A DNA stretch of 64,000 nt from Cephalotrichum gorgonifer (Eukaryota; Ascomycota; Sordariomycetes; Microascales; Microascaceae). This document shows positions 32,906 to 44,188 of the stretch, piece after piece. Position 1 is the first letter of the stretch. The number at the start of each line of letters is the position of its first letter. A program made the translations under genes and the position numbers. The notes beneath the pieces are model-generated. The model worked only from the letters and a program-made list of their open reading frames with translations, was not told the origin of the DNA and did no database searches. The stretch covers positions 310,001 to 374,000 of the forward strand of contig ONZQ02000015.1 in the NCBI GenBank assembly GCA_900312665.1, given 5' to 3'.

Positions 32906-34747
32906 ATGACGAGCGAAACCCCTGTAAAGTCAACCTCGGTTCCAGGGAGTCCGTCAGCATCTGCGGGCACCAGCCCCGGCCCATCCGAAGCCGAAGTCGT
33001 GGCCCCCCCAACAACAACCCCGACGGTGGACACTAGCGGCCCATCCGGAGACGAAGTTGTCCCGCCCCCGACAACGAACACTAGCGGCCCGTCCGAAGCC
33101 GAAGACGTGCCCCCCCAAACGACAAACATTAATGTCGCCGAGGCCACGCTTCTCGAAGCAGATGTACGAATGTCGCCCATGCAGGCAGATGAAGAATGTC
33201 ACGCCCCCCTCCCTAGATTATCGACTAATCAACAGCGCAGGAAGTCGAGGAGCAGGAAAACGTCCTGAGCGATGGTGACTCGGGCGTTGGAAGCGTGAGT
33301 GAGCGACCTTGGCGTCGGAATTTTTGGACTCGACTCCTCTTCTCCGAACCCAACATCCTGGGTCTCCCCACACCTCGGCCCCGGTATCTTGCCTTCCTAG
33401 CTTGCGCTAACCACGGCCCGCTGCGGGCCCACATTAGTTCCAATCATCCACGGCTTCTTTGCAGGAAGAGCTGATCAAGCAGCGCAAAGAACATGGGAGG
33501 AGCTATAAAGGCTACTTGGAAGCAAGTAAGTGTTCCGTCGCTGAGAATAAGAGGTGATCCCTTCGACTCTACCCCGCTTGCTAATGCGGATGCCGTTCGT
33601 TAGAATACTTGCTGCCCATGGACGAGGTATAAAACCTTCTCACGAGGGTGAGTGTAACACGTTTTGCTGAGAATTTGGCTGCAATATAGCAAGAGTTAGA
33701 GCGTCTAGGTAAGTCAGCCTAGCGTCGTACCGAGGAGCTGCCACAACCACCCGCTAACACGTTTACCAGAACTTCAAAACCACTTGGTCTGGCTCACCTT
33801 GGACAAGAGGCTTTATCACTCGCCGGTTGAGAACTTCAACCGGGTCCTCGACGTCGGTTGTGGAACGGGCCAATGGACGATTGAATTCGGTATGTCGCCT
33901 CCCGTCATGCATAGCCATCCTGCATATATGCCGATAACTGACACGACCTGAATATAGCGGACCAATACCCGGGCACTGAGGTGATCGGGGTCGACCTTGC
34001 GCCCGTCCAGCCCAACGCGTAAGCTTTAGTGGTCCAAGTATGTTGCTGCTATTGTTTCGGCCTAATAACACTCTCGCAGGATCCCACCCAACCTCGTCTT
34101 TGAGGTCGACGACCTGGAGCAGCCGTGGACCTTTTCAAAGAAATTTGACTTCATTCATACCGAGGCCATGGTTGGTGCCCTCCAGGACTGGCCCAAATAC
34201 TTCCGCCAGAGCTTCGAGTATGTTTCTTACTCTCTACCCTGTTTCCTTTTAATGATCGCTTTCGCTAACCCATCCCCTCACCATTAGATTCCTAGAACCG
34301 GGTGGCTACCTCGAACTCCATGATGTTGACTTCGCCGTCCGCTGTGACGACGGTACCCTCCCCGACGACTCGGCCGTTGTGAAATGGCACGAATACATGG
34401 ACCAGGCCGCCGACAAGATGGGCTTCCCCCTCCACATCGTGCTCGAGTTCCCCAAGCTGATGCAGGAGGCCGGGTACACGGACATCTCCGTCGAACAGAT
34501 CAAGTGGCCCATGAACACCTGGCCCAAGGACAAGAAGTACAAGGAGCTGGGGTATTTCGCGAGCGAGAATTTTAGGTGGGGCTGCGAGTCCATGAGCCTC
34601 GCGCTACTGACGAGGGGGCTGGGGTGGAGCGTCGACGAGGTCAGGGTATTCATGGCGCTCCTGAGGAAGGATTTCGCGAACAGGCAGTTGCATGGTTACT
34701 GGAACTTTTATGTCATCCATGGGAGGAAACCTGAGAATGTGGCTTAG
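32906..34747 (+). CDS. LaeA-like SAM-dependent methyltransferase
   Basis: Nine exons: 32906-33163, 33241-33294, 33465-33525, 33604-33626, 33690-33708, 33770-33889, 33958-34018, 34080-34217 and 34288-34747, giving 397 residues. Exons 4 and 5 are only 23 and 19 nt, yet they encode KYLLPMDE and QELERLE, exactly the segment that precedes the SAM domain in this family. Motif I is DVGCGTGQW (Asp166 onward), followed by VIGVDLAPVQPN and VFEVDDLEQPW, then FDFIHTEAMVGALQDWPKYF and EPGGYLELHD. The family includes LaeA, the velvet-complex regulator, and many biosynthetic cousins; the sequence alone does not separate them. The first exon encodes a Ser/Pro/Thr-rich low-complexity tail with three imperfect repeats beginning GPS. 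It is divergent from the P450. Confidence 0.92.
32977..33117 (+). repeat. three imperfect coding repeats in the methyltransferase N-terminus
   Basis: The first exon repeats a unit of about 15-20 codons: GPSEAEVVAPPTTT, GPSGDEVVPPPTT and GPSEAEDVPPQTT. DNA matches are strong enough to suggest recent duplication inside the exon. It lies in a disordered tail before the catalytic domain. Confidence 0.75.
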
Positions 34748-36203
34748 GGAGGAAGATGAAACGGCCCTGGGTGGAGACGCGGACTTTTCTGGTCGAGCCA
34801 TGACGATATCGTCGGACACCTGTAGCTAGTCGATGACCTATGTTAATCATTCGGTCAGAGGCTACGCCATTGGTCCTCTTGGGCAATGGTTTGTTTTCAC
34901 AAACTATTGCAAACTCGATAATAAAGCTGTCTTCACTCCAAAGTAGTCGGCAGGCACTCAAGTTATCCAATTACTCCCAGTAGCGCCGACAGCTTGTAGC
35001 TTCGATAGGTCTCGGCTTGTATACATAAGCGGCGTCTTCTCTCCTAGAGCATGAGGTGGAATTGGTAGGAAGGTGAGCTAGGGCAGGCATCCAAAAATGC
35101 CCTTCCAGAGGATTTGCCTGAGATGTTTTCCTGTTGCTACAACACGCCTTCCCACCAGTTGCAACCTAATGCTTCGCTACTGATCCAATAGCGCCCCAAG
35201 CTTTGAGCTTCTTTCTCTGTGGAGTAATGTAGATTCAAGCCCGGGAGCGCATTGACCTGACTACTTGACGGAGAAGTCTCCTAGTAGGGAAGAAGGGGCA
35301 CTAGTGCATTTGGCGTTCGAGACCCACCCGCGGCAGTTGAATTAGGGTAGTGGGGCTTGCGGTTTGGCTTTGGGATTACCTGCGAGGCCCGAGGCGTTGG
35401 GTTGGTGATGGGCGAAGGGGCAACCGCTTGCCTGGGCTATTAGTTACCTTTAACGTGTGGAAGGGGGGGACCCTAACTAACTCTATTTGTAGATTCCACG
35501 TGGATGGTACGTATGCCTACAGGGACACCTCACTTCTGGACTCCGAGCCGAGCGGTGCTCGACCCACTCTGCCGGTGACTACCCTACCCTCGGTCCAGCT
35601 AACTAGATGTGGTTATGTGCTACACCATGGCATGCACCATTACGGGCCTCATTATTATTACCACTCGGACGAATAATTACTTGCCGACAACAGAAAATCA
35701 ATAACATCTCACTTAGCGTGGTTTACCGTCCAGCTAGCCCCATCTTTCCCCGCACCTCGCCTCCACAGTCCGGGGTAGGCCAACGAAGCTCGCCCACTTC
35801 CCCGCATTCGAGACTGCCATCCTTGCCCCATCCCATGAGCTCTAGCGTCGTCTCATCGCCCTGGGCCTACTGGGGGTCGGCCTTCAAGGTCTGGTGACAT
35901 CACGCTGGCGAGACCCCACATTTGGGGGGAATTGTGAGACGAAGCTGGTCCCCTACAACCGGCAGTTACAATGGCTGGCCCCCTTTCCCTCATTGCCGAT
36001 CACCGACATTTCACTTGGCGGTCCGAGCCCCCCCTGCCCGCATGCGCGTATCCTACTCCCTTCAGATAAATAATAGAAGAACCCCCGGTTTTCTTTTCGT
36101 TCAACCGCCCAGGAACTAACTCTTCAGAACCCCATTTCCCTTAACGTCGTCTATAGATCGCTAGAGTGCTTGCTCATTTCGTATCGTCCTATCCACCTTA
36201 ACC
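34748..36203. other. intergenic, no gene
   Basis: 1.46 kb between two plus-strand genes. Short frames only. Nothing with a domain, RNA structure or repeat was recognised. Confidence 0.5.
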
Positions 36204-38383
36204 ATGGCGGCCTCGGAAAAGAGCGATCAGCCACAGACGCCGCCGAGCGCCGAGCAAGAGGATCATCCCAAATCGGCCGGGGATGGCCTTCCTGCACATC
36301 ACCAGATCCTCTCTGCCGCGGAGGCGGCGGCGGAGGATGCTGTGCACATCAAGCTGAGCTGGAGATCATGGGTTAGTTTCGACCCCATTGCCTGACTTTT
36401 CCGCTACTGCGGAGTTATTCGTGGATTTTGGTTGCTGATCGCCGAGAGACATAGGTTGTCGTGGCAATCACCTGCTTCGCGTAAGTTTAGATGCATCCTT
36501 CGAGAAGGGCATAGCTAACTGGCCGTTATACAATAGTGTTGTATCGCAAGTCTACGTCGTCACCGCTGCTGGATCCGTCATCTCGTTCATCATCCGTGAT
36601 ATGGGCCAGAGCGCCCTGGCAGGATGGATCATCCAGGTACTAGAATCCCACTCTATTTGCCCCCATTATCTCGGGGCTAACTGACACGAACACGACCAGG
36701 CCCCGCTCCTCATGCAAGCCGTCTTGTCCCCCGTCCTCGGTCGCCTATCCGACGTCCTCGAACGAAAGTACATCGCCGCCGGCCTGCCACTTATCGCATG
36801 CGCAGGAGCCATTCTATCGGCCAAGGCGACGTCAATGGACATGCTCGTAGGCGGAGGAATCCTCATTGGCACGACGCTCTCCACCATCTCCATCGTCCAG
36901 GCTATCCCCTCCGAGATCCTCCCGCTCAAGTACCGTCCTATCGCGCAAGGATTCTGTGGGATGGGTGGCACGATTGGCGGCTTGTGAGTTTCTCCAGGGT
37001 GAAGACATCTCCATTTACTATGCTTTGGCTGACAGAGAGACTGCATACAGGATTGGACATCTCAGCGCCGGTGCTGTCACGGACACTGGTCCATCCGGCT
37101 GGCGGTGGATCTTCTGGATCCAAGCTATCTTCCATGGCTGCACCTCACTTGGCTTCCTACTCTTCTACTGGCCCCCCACGAACAGGGATTTCCCTAAGAT
37201 GAGCCTGAAGGAGTATATCTGGGTCTGTGACCCGATCGGCTCGCTCATGTTCATGGCAGGCTCTGCCCTCACCCTCCTCGGCATGAACTGGGCCGGCGGG
37301 GCTTACGCGTGGCAAGATGCTCACGTCGTCGCGCCGCTTACCATTGGGCTGGTACTGCTTGTATTGTTCGGTCTTTATGGTTTGTTGGGCCCTCTATTCA
37401 TTGGTGCTCAGGATGTCGGGATGCTAACTATTTGGCCTGCTGCGCAGAATGGAAGGGCCGGGATGACGGCCTCGTCGCCCACGTTTTCTTCAAGAACAAC
37501 GCCAACTTCGTTTACTCCACGTTTGCCTTCGCCGTCGAGGGATGGATCTTCTACAGCGCTGTCAATTCCATTGTCCCTCAGATTGTCCTCAGACTGGGTT
37601 TCGAGGACAACTCCTGGGACATCTCCGTCCGGCAGCTATCGTTCCAATGCGTCATGCTCATCCTACCTATCATCATCTCTGGATATGCCAGTTACTTCAA
37701 GGACCTGAAGAATCCACTACTGTTCACTTTTATTGTCTTCCTGGCGGTGTAAGTTCGCCATTTAGTCTGCTTCCGATCTCGCCACCACAGTAGCTAATTA
37801 TGAACCTAGGACGATTTTCTACGCCTGTGTGAAGCCTAGCTTCGACAAGGCTCAAATCGCCATCAACGTATTAATGGGCATCGGACAGGCTGGACCTCTG
37901 ACGCTTCTCCCCGCCGCCATCCAGTACACGTCGCCACATGCGTTCCTGTCTACCGCTACGGGCCTCGCATTCTCCGCGCGGGCTATTGGAGGCGCCTTCG
38001 GATCCGCCGTTCTGGACGCCATTGTGCAGGGTCATATCACCGCCAACTTCAACTCTGCGATCGAGACTGCGGCCGTTGGCGCTGGACTCCCCGAGTCAAG
38101 CGTCCCAGCCCTTCTAGCGGCTCTCGCGAAGGGTGTCCGGGACGGCGTTGAAGGCGCAACCGACGAGGTCTGGAGGGCTGCTACTAAGGCCAGCCAGAAC
38201 GAGTACGCACATGCCTATCGGCTGGCCTGGGCTAGCATCATTCCCTTCGTGGTCATTGCTATCGTCGCCATCTGGCTGATGAAGGGAGTCAAGGAGTTGA
38301 TGACGGAGAAGGTGGAGGCCACGGTTGAGCATGTTTCGAGTGATGAGGAGAGGCCCAAGAAGAAGCTTAACTTCCACCTGTAG
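36204..38383 (+). CDS. MFS drug:H+ antiporter, TRI12-type (14-helix) exporter
   Basis: Seven exons: 36204-36371, 36455-36480, 36537-36636, 36700-36983, 37051-37379, 37448-37748 and 37810-38383, giving 593 residues. Exon 2 is 26 nt. A hydrophilic N-tail of about 55 residues is followed by 14 predicted helices. Marks of the fungal TRI12 family (PF06609 type) include GRLSDVLERKYIAAG, GTTLSTISIVQAIPSEILPLKYRP, GWRWIFWIQAIFH, WPPTNRDFPKMSLKEYIWVCDPIG, EWKGRDDGLVAHVFF and the well-kept FLSTATGLAFSARAIGGAFGSAVLDAI. Members pump siderophores, toxins or other metabolites out of the cell; which one is unknown here, and nothing else in the window points to trichothecenes. It lies downstream of the methyltransferase on the same strand. 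Confidence 0.94.
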
Positions 38384-38704
38384 GTGGTTACGCTTGGTGG
38401 ATGAAGCACTCCTACTTGCTCTTTCACTGGTAGTATTCGATGTCCCTGGTTCTCCCCGCTTCTGCGGGCAGTCGTGGTTGGGACGTAGCCATGCATGGGC
38501 TTCAACGGGAGTGCGGACTATAGTGGGGACGGTACCGCACTTGACTAGAGTTATACAAGCCGTAGCAACATAACTCCCTAATATTAACCTCATACCCATT
38601 TACCATTAGACATAGATGTCAAACTTCATCTCTCCTACCAGTACACGTGTAGTCCTGCGCAATTTCGTTAGCTTGATTCAAGCAAGATGACGCAAGGGTT
38701 GAAC
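38384..38704. other. convergent intergenic, no gene
   Basis: 321 bp between two convergent transporter genes. Nothing recognised beyond likely transcript ends. Confidence 0.5.
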
Positions 38705-41700
38705 TTACTCCAAGAGGACCTTTAATTCAAAATTAACCATGGTCCTGAGGACCTCGAGCGATACGAAGGCGGCAAATGCTGGATACTGAACGTTCTTGGC
38801 GTGCAGTGACTCGGTATTCAGCCTCAACAGCTGCCGCGCCAGCGGAAACGACTCGGGTACGGCCAAGAACGGCGGGAGCGGCTGCCTGTTCATCATCGCC
38901 GAGCCAAGGTGGCACAACAGCGAAGTCGTGGACTGCGACTGGAAGTGCGTCTCCTCCAGAGCTGCCAAAGCCAATTGCGAGCCCCAGCCCCCCGTCTCAC
39001 CAGCAGGGTTTTCAACATCCGAAGAGGCACGCGGCACGTTGAGCGCGATATACGCCATCAAGGACATTATGTTCAGCATCTGCTGACTGGAAGTTACCAT
39101 GCCGCTGTAGAGACTGGTAGGGAACTTCCCGCCAAACGGGGGCTCGTAGGTTGCGAAGTGAATGTGCTTCCGTATCCCTTCGAGAAGGACAGCCTGCTTC
39201 TTGTAAGAACCCCGCAGCACCGACTCCAGATGGGTGTGTGGGCTTGAAGTGCCTTCTCCTACAGCGCCTTGCTGGCCGTTAATCCAGAGTTGGGCCGTCG
39301 CGTGCATGACACTGTAGAACCTCGCTAGGTTGAAGAGGCTCTGCCCGACGAGGCGCGGGACTGTCGATTTCGCGGTTATAGGATACGGGAAGATGACCCA
39401 GAAGAAGGAGACGGCGCAGCCGGCAAGGATAGCAGCGAGTTTGTAAGGGCCGAAAATGTAGATGGGGTAGTACGGCTGGCCGTGCGATTCGGACACCTCT
39501 CGGCCGAGCTTGTAAACCTGCATGTATCGTCAGTCTTCATGTAGGTATCTTGGGCTAGAGAGCTAGCGTACCTGTAGTTCGTACCCGATGATGACATTGA
39601 GCGTGACAATGGCGATAATCGAGGGACCAAAGTATTGCGGCTTCTTGATGTAAGGATGGTACTGCTAGGTGTGAGCATCTTTCCATTGACATCCGATACA
39701 GGACCTATCGGGAAGAGGATGGGACGGACCAGCACCATATTCGCCAAGAATAGGAAAATGATAACCCCAGGGGTCTTCCCATCCACGATATACCATGCAA
39801 TAAGGCTCAACGCGAGTGCAATGATAGTCGCCAATATCCGGGTCAGAAACCCAAGCAGCGACTGGCCACTCGTGGGGCCCATGCCAATAACAATCACAAT
39901 CATCGCCCACACAACCCTCTGACGTATGAAGAAGTCCTGCGTCTGGTGTAAGTACGCCAGGATGCCGATGCAGAAAGATGCAATGGAGGCACGGAGGCCA
40001 AACATGCTCCAATTCGAGCCGATCAACCGCACCACGGCGCCGAAGCGCCTACCTTCTCGTTCCCAGAAGTTGACAGGGGCCAAATGCTCTGCGTCAGCCA
40101 CTTCCCGACGTTCGGCGCTCTGGTGAGACTCGGCAGAACTACCCATGTGAGAGGAGGATGAGTCGGGCTTTTCATCCGGAGAGAACAACTTCCCAAGGTC
40201 GTAGTCTTTTGGGTAGATAAGTCGGCTTCGTGACATTACCCCGTCCGTGACCTTGTTATGCGCGAAGTGCGTCAATGCGGCAGAGGCTTCGATGACCATG
40301 TCTCGTAAGTATACCATGTACAGAACTAGGAAGTGCTCCGGCTGAACAATCAAGTCTGCTTCATGTAAATCGGAGCCAAGGTCAGGTTCTGGAACCTCGG
40401 GAAGTGCATTGAGTGATGGGAATATATCGCTTAGGATCCGTTGTCGAGAAGGTAGCCTCTTCAGGCGCCGCTCCATTTTGGCGATGAAATTGGGGTCGGC
40501 GGGGTCAGGGTTTCGGAGCTCCCCATCCAGGGAAGGATTCTCCAAGCCGTTATACGGGCGGGCTTTTTGCTTCCCAAGCTGTTTGATACTGATCAGTTCA
40601 ACCTTTAGTAGGAAATACTGCAAGTTGCTGGCCATTATGTCCCTCAAATCCGATACGCAGATACGCAAGCTCTCTCCCGCAGGGCTTAGTCCGTGCCCCT
40701 GGATATCCTCCTGGGTATCGTCCATATGTACCGTTATAGGATCGAGGTCAGAGGAGCTGTGGAGTATGCCAGGAAACAGCGCCATGCCTGAAAGCGGTCG
40801 GATGAGGTTTCGCAAGAGATCTGATATCTGCGACATGTCGGAGGGAGAGAGTTTTCCCCACGCCACCTCGTTTTTTGAGTAGTACAGGCCGGACTGTATG
40901 TTGGCGTTCAGAGAGTTCAGCACGTTAACCGATGCAGTCAAGCTATCGCGAGCTTGGGAAATCGAATCTGGTAAAGGCTGGGTCTGTCCTTGATCTGTCA
41001 CCTCTGGGTCCGAGTCCGGGTCAACGGCACTTGCCCGACGAAGTTCCTTCGGGGTATCCCGCATGGTTTGCAAAAAGCCTTCCAGTGAGGCCAAAACCGC
41101 GTCAGTCTGCCAGACAAACCTCCGAACATCTCCGAATACGCCACCACGACAGGTCCGCGGTAGAACGAGCAACGATATGCCGCTGGCTATTGCGAAGCCG
41201 AACACGAAAGATTTCAGGAGACGCGAGATAAATTCAAGCGCCTGGGGGAATGTCTCGAAGAGGCCGCCTCTGGTCATGGTGACCACTGTGAAGATGGAAA
41301 ATGCGACCATCGGGTCCTGCAACTCGGCCGGTCGCCAGGCTCGCAGTGCATTCGCAACCCTTGTTCGCCAATTGTTAGCAACCAAATGATTACGCGCCGA
41401 AATTTCAGGGCACGAACGGACCACATCATTACGACGAGCCAGACGGCTGAGACGGCGCATGCATCGCCACTGTAGGTACTAAGCCCGCCGTCCTGCGAGC
41501 TGCTGGAACTGGCATGGCGTTGTCGGGCCTTAACGGCTGTATAGCAAGCAAGGCAGCAAATGGAGGCTGCAACACAAGTTGACAGTAGGATAAAAGCCAT
41601 AATTTTGACGAATCGGGCTCGCGGGAAGAGGCACTGGGATGTGATGGCCATGAGGGCAGCCATATAACCCACGGTCGAAGTCATGTCAGCTACAGCAGTG

Positions 41701-41972
41701 GTCTGAGATCTGCGACCGTTAGAACACCAACATCGCATCCGCCGGGGTTTCACAAGATGTTCTGGGGGACTAACAATGCGACTACCACTGTTTGCGGAAG
41801 CGAGCCCTTCATCATCATGAGAAAGGACTCTCGGTCCATATCCAGAGAGGACCACCATTGCCTCGGGTCGATCCATCTACAATTGGGGCCGGGTTAGCAA
41901 AGCTCCTCGTCTAAACCTAGGGAACTCGCACTTTCGGAAGGACGGGACCCTGAGTCCGAGGCGTCCATTCAT
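38705..41972 (-). CDS. large FUSC/ArAE-type (aromatic acid exporter-like) membrane protein
   Basis: Six exons: 41972-41917, 41876-41775, 41709-41422, 41359-39736, 39664-39572 and 38705-39517, giving 991 residues. Exons 1 and 2 give FPRWIDPRQW and SFLMMMKGSLPQTVVVALSQTTAVADM, the N-terminal six-helix opening of this fungal family. ATG 41876 in another frame is misleading, because it is simply the AG|ATG of a splice acceptor. A first helix bundle is followed by a long soluble part, then a second bundle (ASFCIGILAYL, RVVWAMIVIVIGMGPTSGQSLLGFL) and the sequence ending IIGYELQVYKLGREV. The family resembles bacterial aromatic-acid efflux proteins. The fourth intron's donor is uncertain: 39735 is preferred over 39695, which would give a 35-38 nt intron. 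GAGTAAGT at the stop is also a possible donor, so the true C-terminus could be longer. Confidence 0.85.
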
Positions 41973-42840
41973 ACTCAGATAGGGACCGATTGGACGGAGA
42001 TATACGGAGGATATTTAGGTGGTATCGGGGACAAGATGCCAAGAATTATCACTACCATACTGCAGGGGCGATAACGGAGCACGCACTGAGTTGCCAGAGC
42101 TGACTAACCACCAAGTGCACGATTGGCCTATGACATAACCAAAAGCATAAAATCTACTCTCGACGCCGGCCGGCACGTGACCTTCCCCTGTGCTACCTGC
42201 CATGAACTGAGCGAGAAGCGACAGATCTCGTCGTTTCCTCGCCAAGGCGGCCAAGGGCGTAACAGTCCCACCAGTTAGGATCACCAGGTTTAGCTGTAGG
42301 TCGCGACGATCGTAGTTCATCCTACTGAAATATCCCAAACACGAGGTGAAGGAAGCTATCATTACCCGTAGCCTACAGGTCCAGGTCGTTCTACGCGAGT
42401 GAGTTGAGTGAAACCTCCATAGAGGTCCGCAAGCCAAGTTACGGACGAACTAATATTTTCATTCTCGGGATGGCTAACTATACGTGCGCTAGTACGAAGA
42501 AGTAAATTAATTAATATATGAGAGGTTGGTCAGTACGGAGCATTTCCTCGTCTGCAAGAATGATACAATCCAACCTCCACCTCATAATCCGAACCGGGTA
42601 TTAAACTGCTTGGCAATTTACCGGGGAATTAGGTGGGATGCGACTTGGGAAGGAAGATTTGGGTCCACCAGTAGGACCAGCTGGGCTCTAAACTCATTGA
42701 ACGTTGCTTTGATATCTTGTTAATCCCCCGGGTTCGAGAGATATATAAGTTATCCGGTTTATCCTTCCCTCATCCCATGTACTCAAGGCTCAAACCACAT
42801 CAACCGTCTCCTATGTGCCACAGACTATAGCACTCCCGCC
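41973..42840. promoter_or_regulatory. divergent upstream region of the ArAE-type gene and the AA9 gene
   Basis: 868 bp with no supported gene. TATATAA at 42742-42748 lies about 100 bp before the AA9 start and is the likely core promoter of that gene. Confidence 0.45.
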
Positions 42841-43593
42841 ATGCCCGCCTCCTTACTTCTAGCCGCCATTTCCGGTGCCGTCGCTGTCTCCGCTCACGGC
42901 TTCGTTACCGAAATCGTCATCGATGGAGAGTCACACGTTGGCTATAACCCGACGATCGCGCCCTGGCAGGCGGTACAGGATAGCATCGGCTGGCAGAACT
43001 GGGCCACGGACACGGGCTTCGTCAACGGGTTCCAGGTCCAGGATCCCGATATCATCTGCCACCTGAACTCCACCAATGCACCGATCACGGCCAGAATTGC
43101 CGCCGGCAGCGATATCTCGCTCAGATGGAGCGCATGGGCTGACTCGCACCATGGTCCCATCATCGACTATATCGCCAACTGTAACGGAGACTGCACTTCC
43201 GTGGACAAGACAACACTGGAATTCGTCAAGATTGCCGAGTCGGGTCAATTTGAGCTTGGTGCCGGCGGCGGGACGCCGGGCTATTGGGCCGCTGATACCC
43301 TCTTCGAGACCAACCTCACCTGGGTGGTGACCATCCCCGAGTCCCTTGCGCCCGGTAACTACGTCTTGCGCCACGAGATTATTGCACTCCACGGGGCATA
43401 TGAGGAGGGATCGACCCAGTTCTATCCCCAGTGCATAAACCTCGAAATCACTGGCAGCGGTACGGATAGCCCAAAGGGTGTTGTTGGGACGGAGCTCTAT
43501 AAGTCTGACGATCCTGGCGTACTCTACAACATCTACAATGACGAGACCAAGCCGACTTATACTATTCCTGGGCCGCCCCTATGGACTCCTTAG
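42841..43593 (+). CDS. AA9 lytic polysaccharide monooxygenase
   Basis: Single exon, 250 residues. A signal peptide (residues 1-18) is cut to expose His19 (SA|HGFV), the first copper ligand of the histidine brace. The second ligand is in ADSHHGP (His103 or His104), and the axial Tyr195 sits in TQFYPQC. The pattern LRHEIIALHGA supplies the second-sphere His, and paired Cys in IICHL and YPQC fit the usual disulphide. The enzyme is secreted and uses copper with O2 or H2O2 to break glycosidic bonds in cellulose or related glucans. There is no carbohydrate-binding module; the protein ends in a short Pro-rich tail (TIPGPPLWTP). Regioselectivity cannot be read. It is intronless. Confidence 0.96.
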   Translation: MPASLLLAAISGAVAVSAHGFVTEIVIDGESHVGYNPTIAPWQAVQDSIGWQNWATDTGFVNGFQVQDPDIICHLNSTNAPITARIAAGSDISLRWSAWADSHHGPIIDYIANCNGDCTSVDKTTLEFVKIAESGQFELGAGGGTPGYWAADTLFETNLTWVVTIPESLAPGNYVLRHEIIALHGAYEEGSTQFYPQCINLEITGSGTDSPKGVVGTELYKSDDPGVLYNIYNDETKPTYTIPGPPLWTP

Positions 43594-44188
43594 ACTCGTT
43601 CAATAGATGGCCATCTTGCATTACCAGATTTGCTTATCAGTTTGTTTGCCGTCCCCTGAGTATATGACGAATCAGATGGCTCTGTTGATCCATAAGCCAA
43701 TGAACTAGCCACAGTTGGAAGACGGCACAAAGATGCAAGCATTCGTATTCCTCGTCAAGATTGCGCGGCTCAAGTACGCCCCGCATATATCAGGCGTTGC
43801 TTGCGACATAATTGTTAGAAAAAGGAGGCTACAGACGAACAACGTCTAAAGCCGCTTAGCCTAGTTTAATGCATCGGTTGGAATTAGTGGCGCTGTTTTA
43901 ATGAGATTGTGGAACATGCCTGACGTCATGTTGGCGGAAGGGCCGGATTTACAGCAGCACAACACCTCTCAGGTCCGACGCGTAGGGCTAACGTCTTTTG
44001 CTGAATCTCCACACAGGATTAAAAGAGGGAGGGGAAGTCGTTCTGTGTCCTTCTCGATTTCACCCACTCAACCACTTCACTACCTGCTACTGGTCGAATT
44101 ATAATTCATTGGAAACAAGTACATTTCTCATCCAAACTTCTACCGAGCACCGTATCAATCGTGCAGAGCAACACCCCTACTTGCCGAA
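43594..44188. other. intergenic, no gene
   Basis: 595 bp between AA9 and the DUF1772 gene. Nothing recognised. Confidence 0.5.

Noticed and set aside
36204..38383. Trichothecene cluster
   Set aside because: The exporter belongs to the TRI12 family, but this family is broad and no trichodiene synthase or other Tri gene is present.
41274..41876. Protein starting at ATG 41876
   Set aside because: The ATG belongs to a splice acceptor, and the family alignment places the real frame elsewhere.
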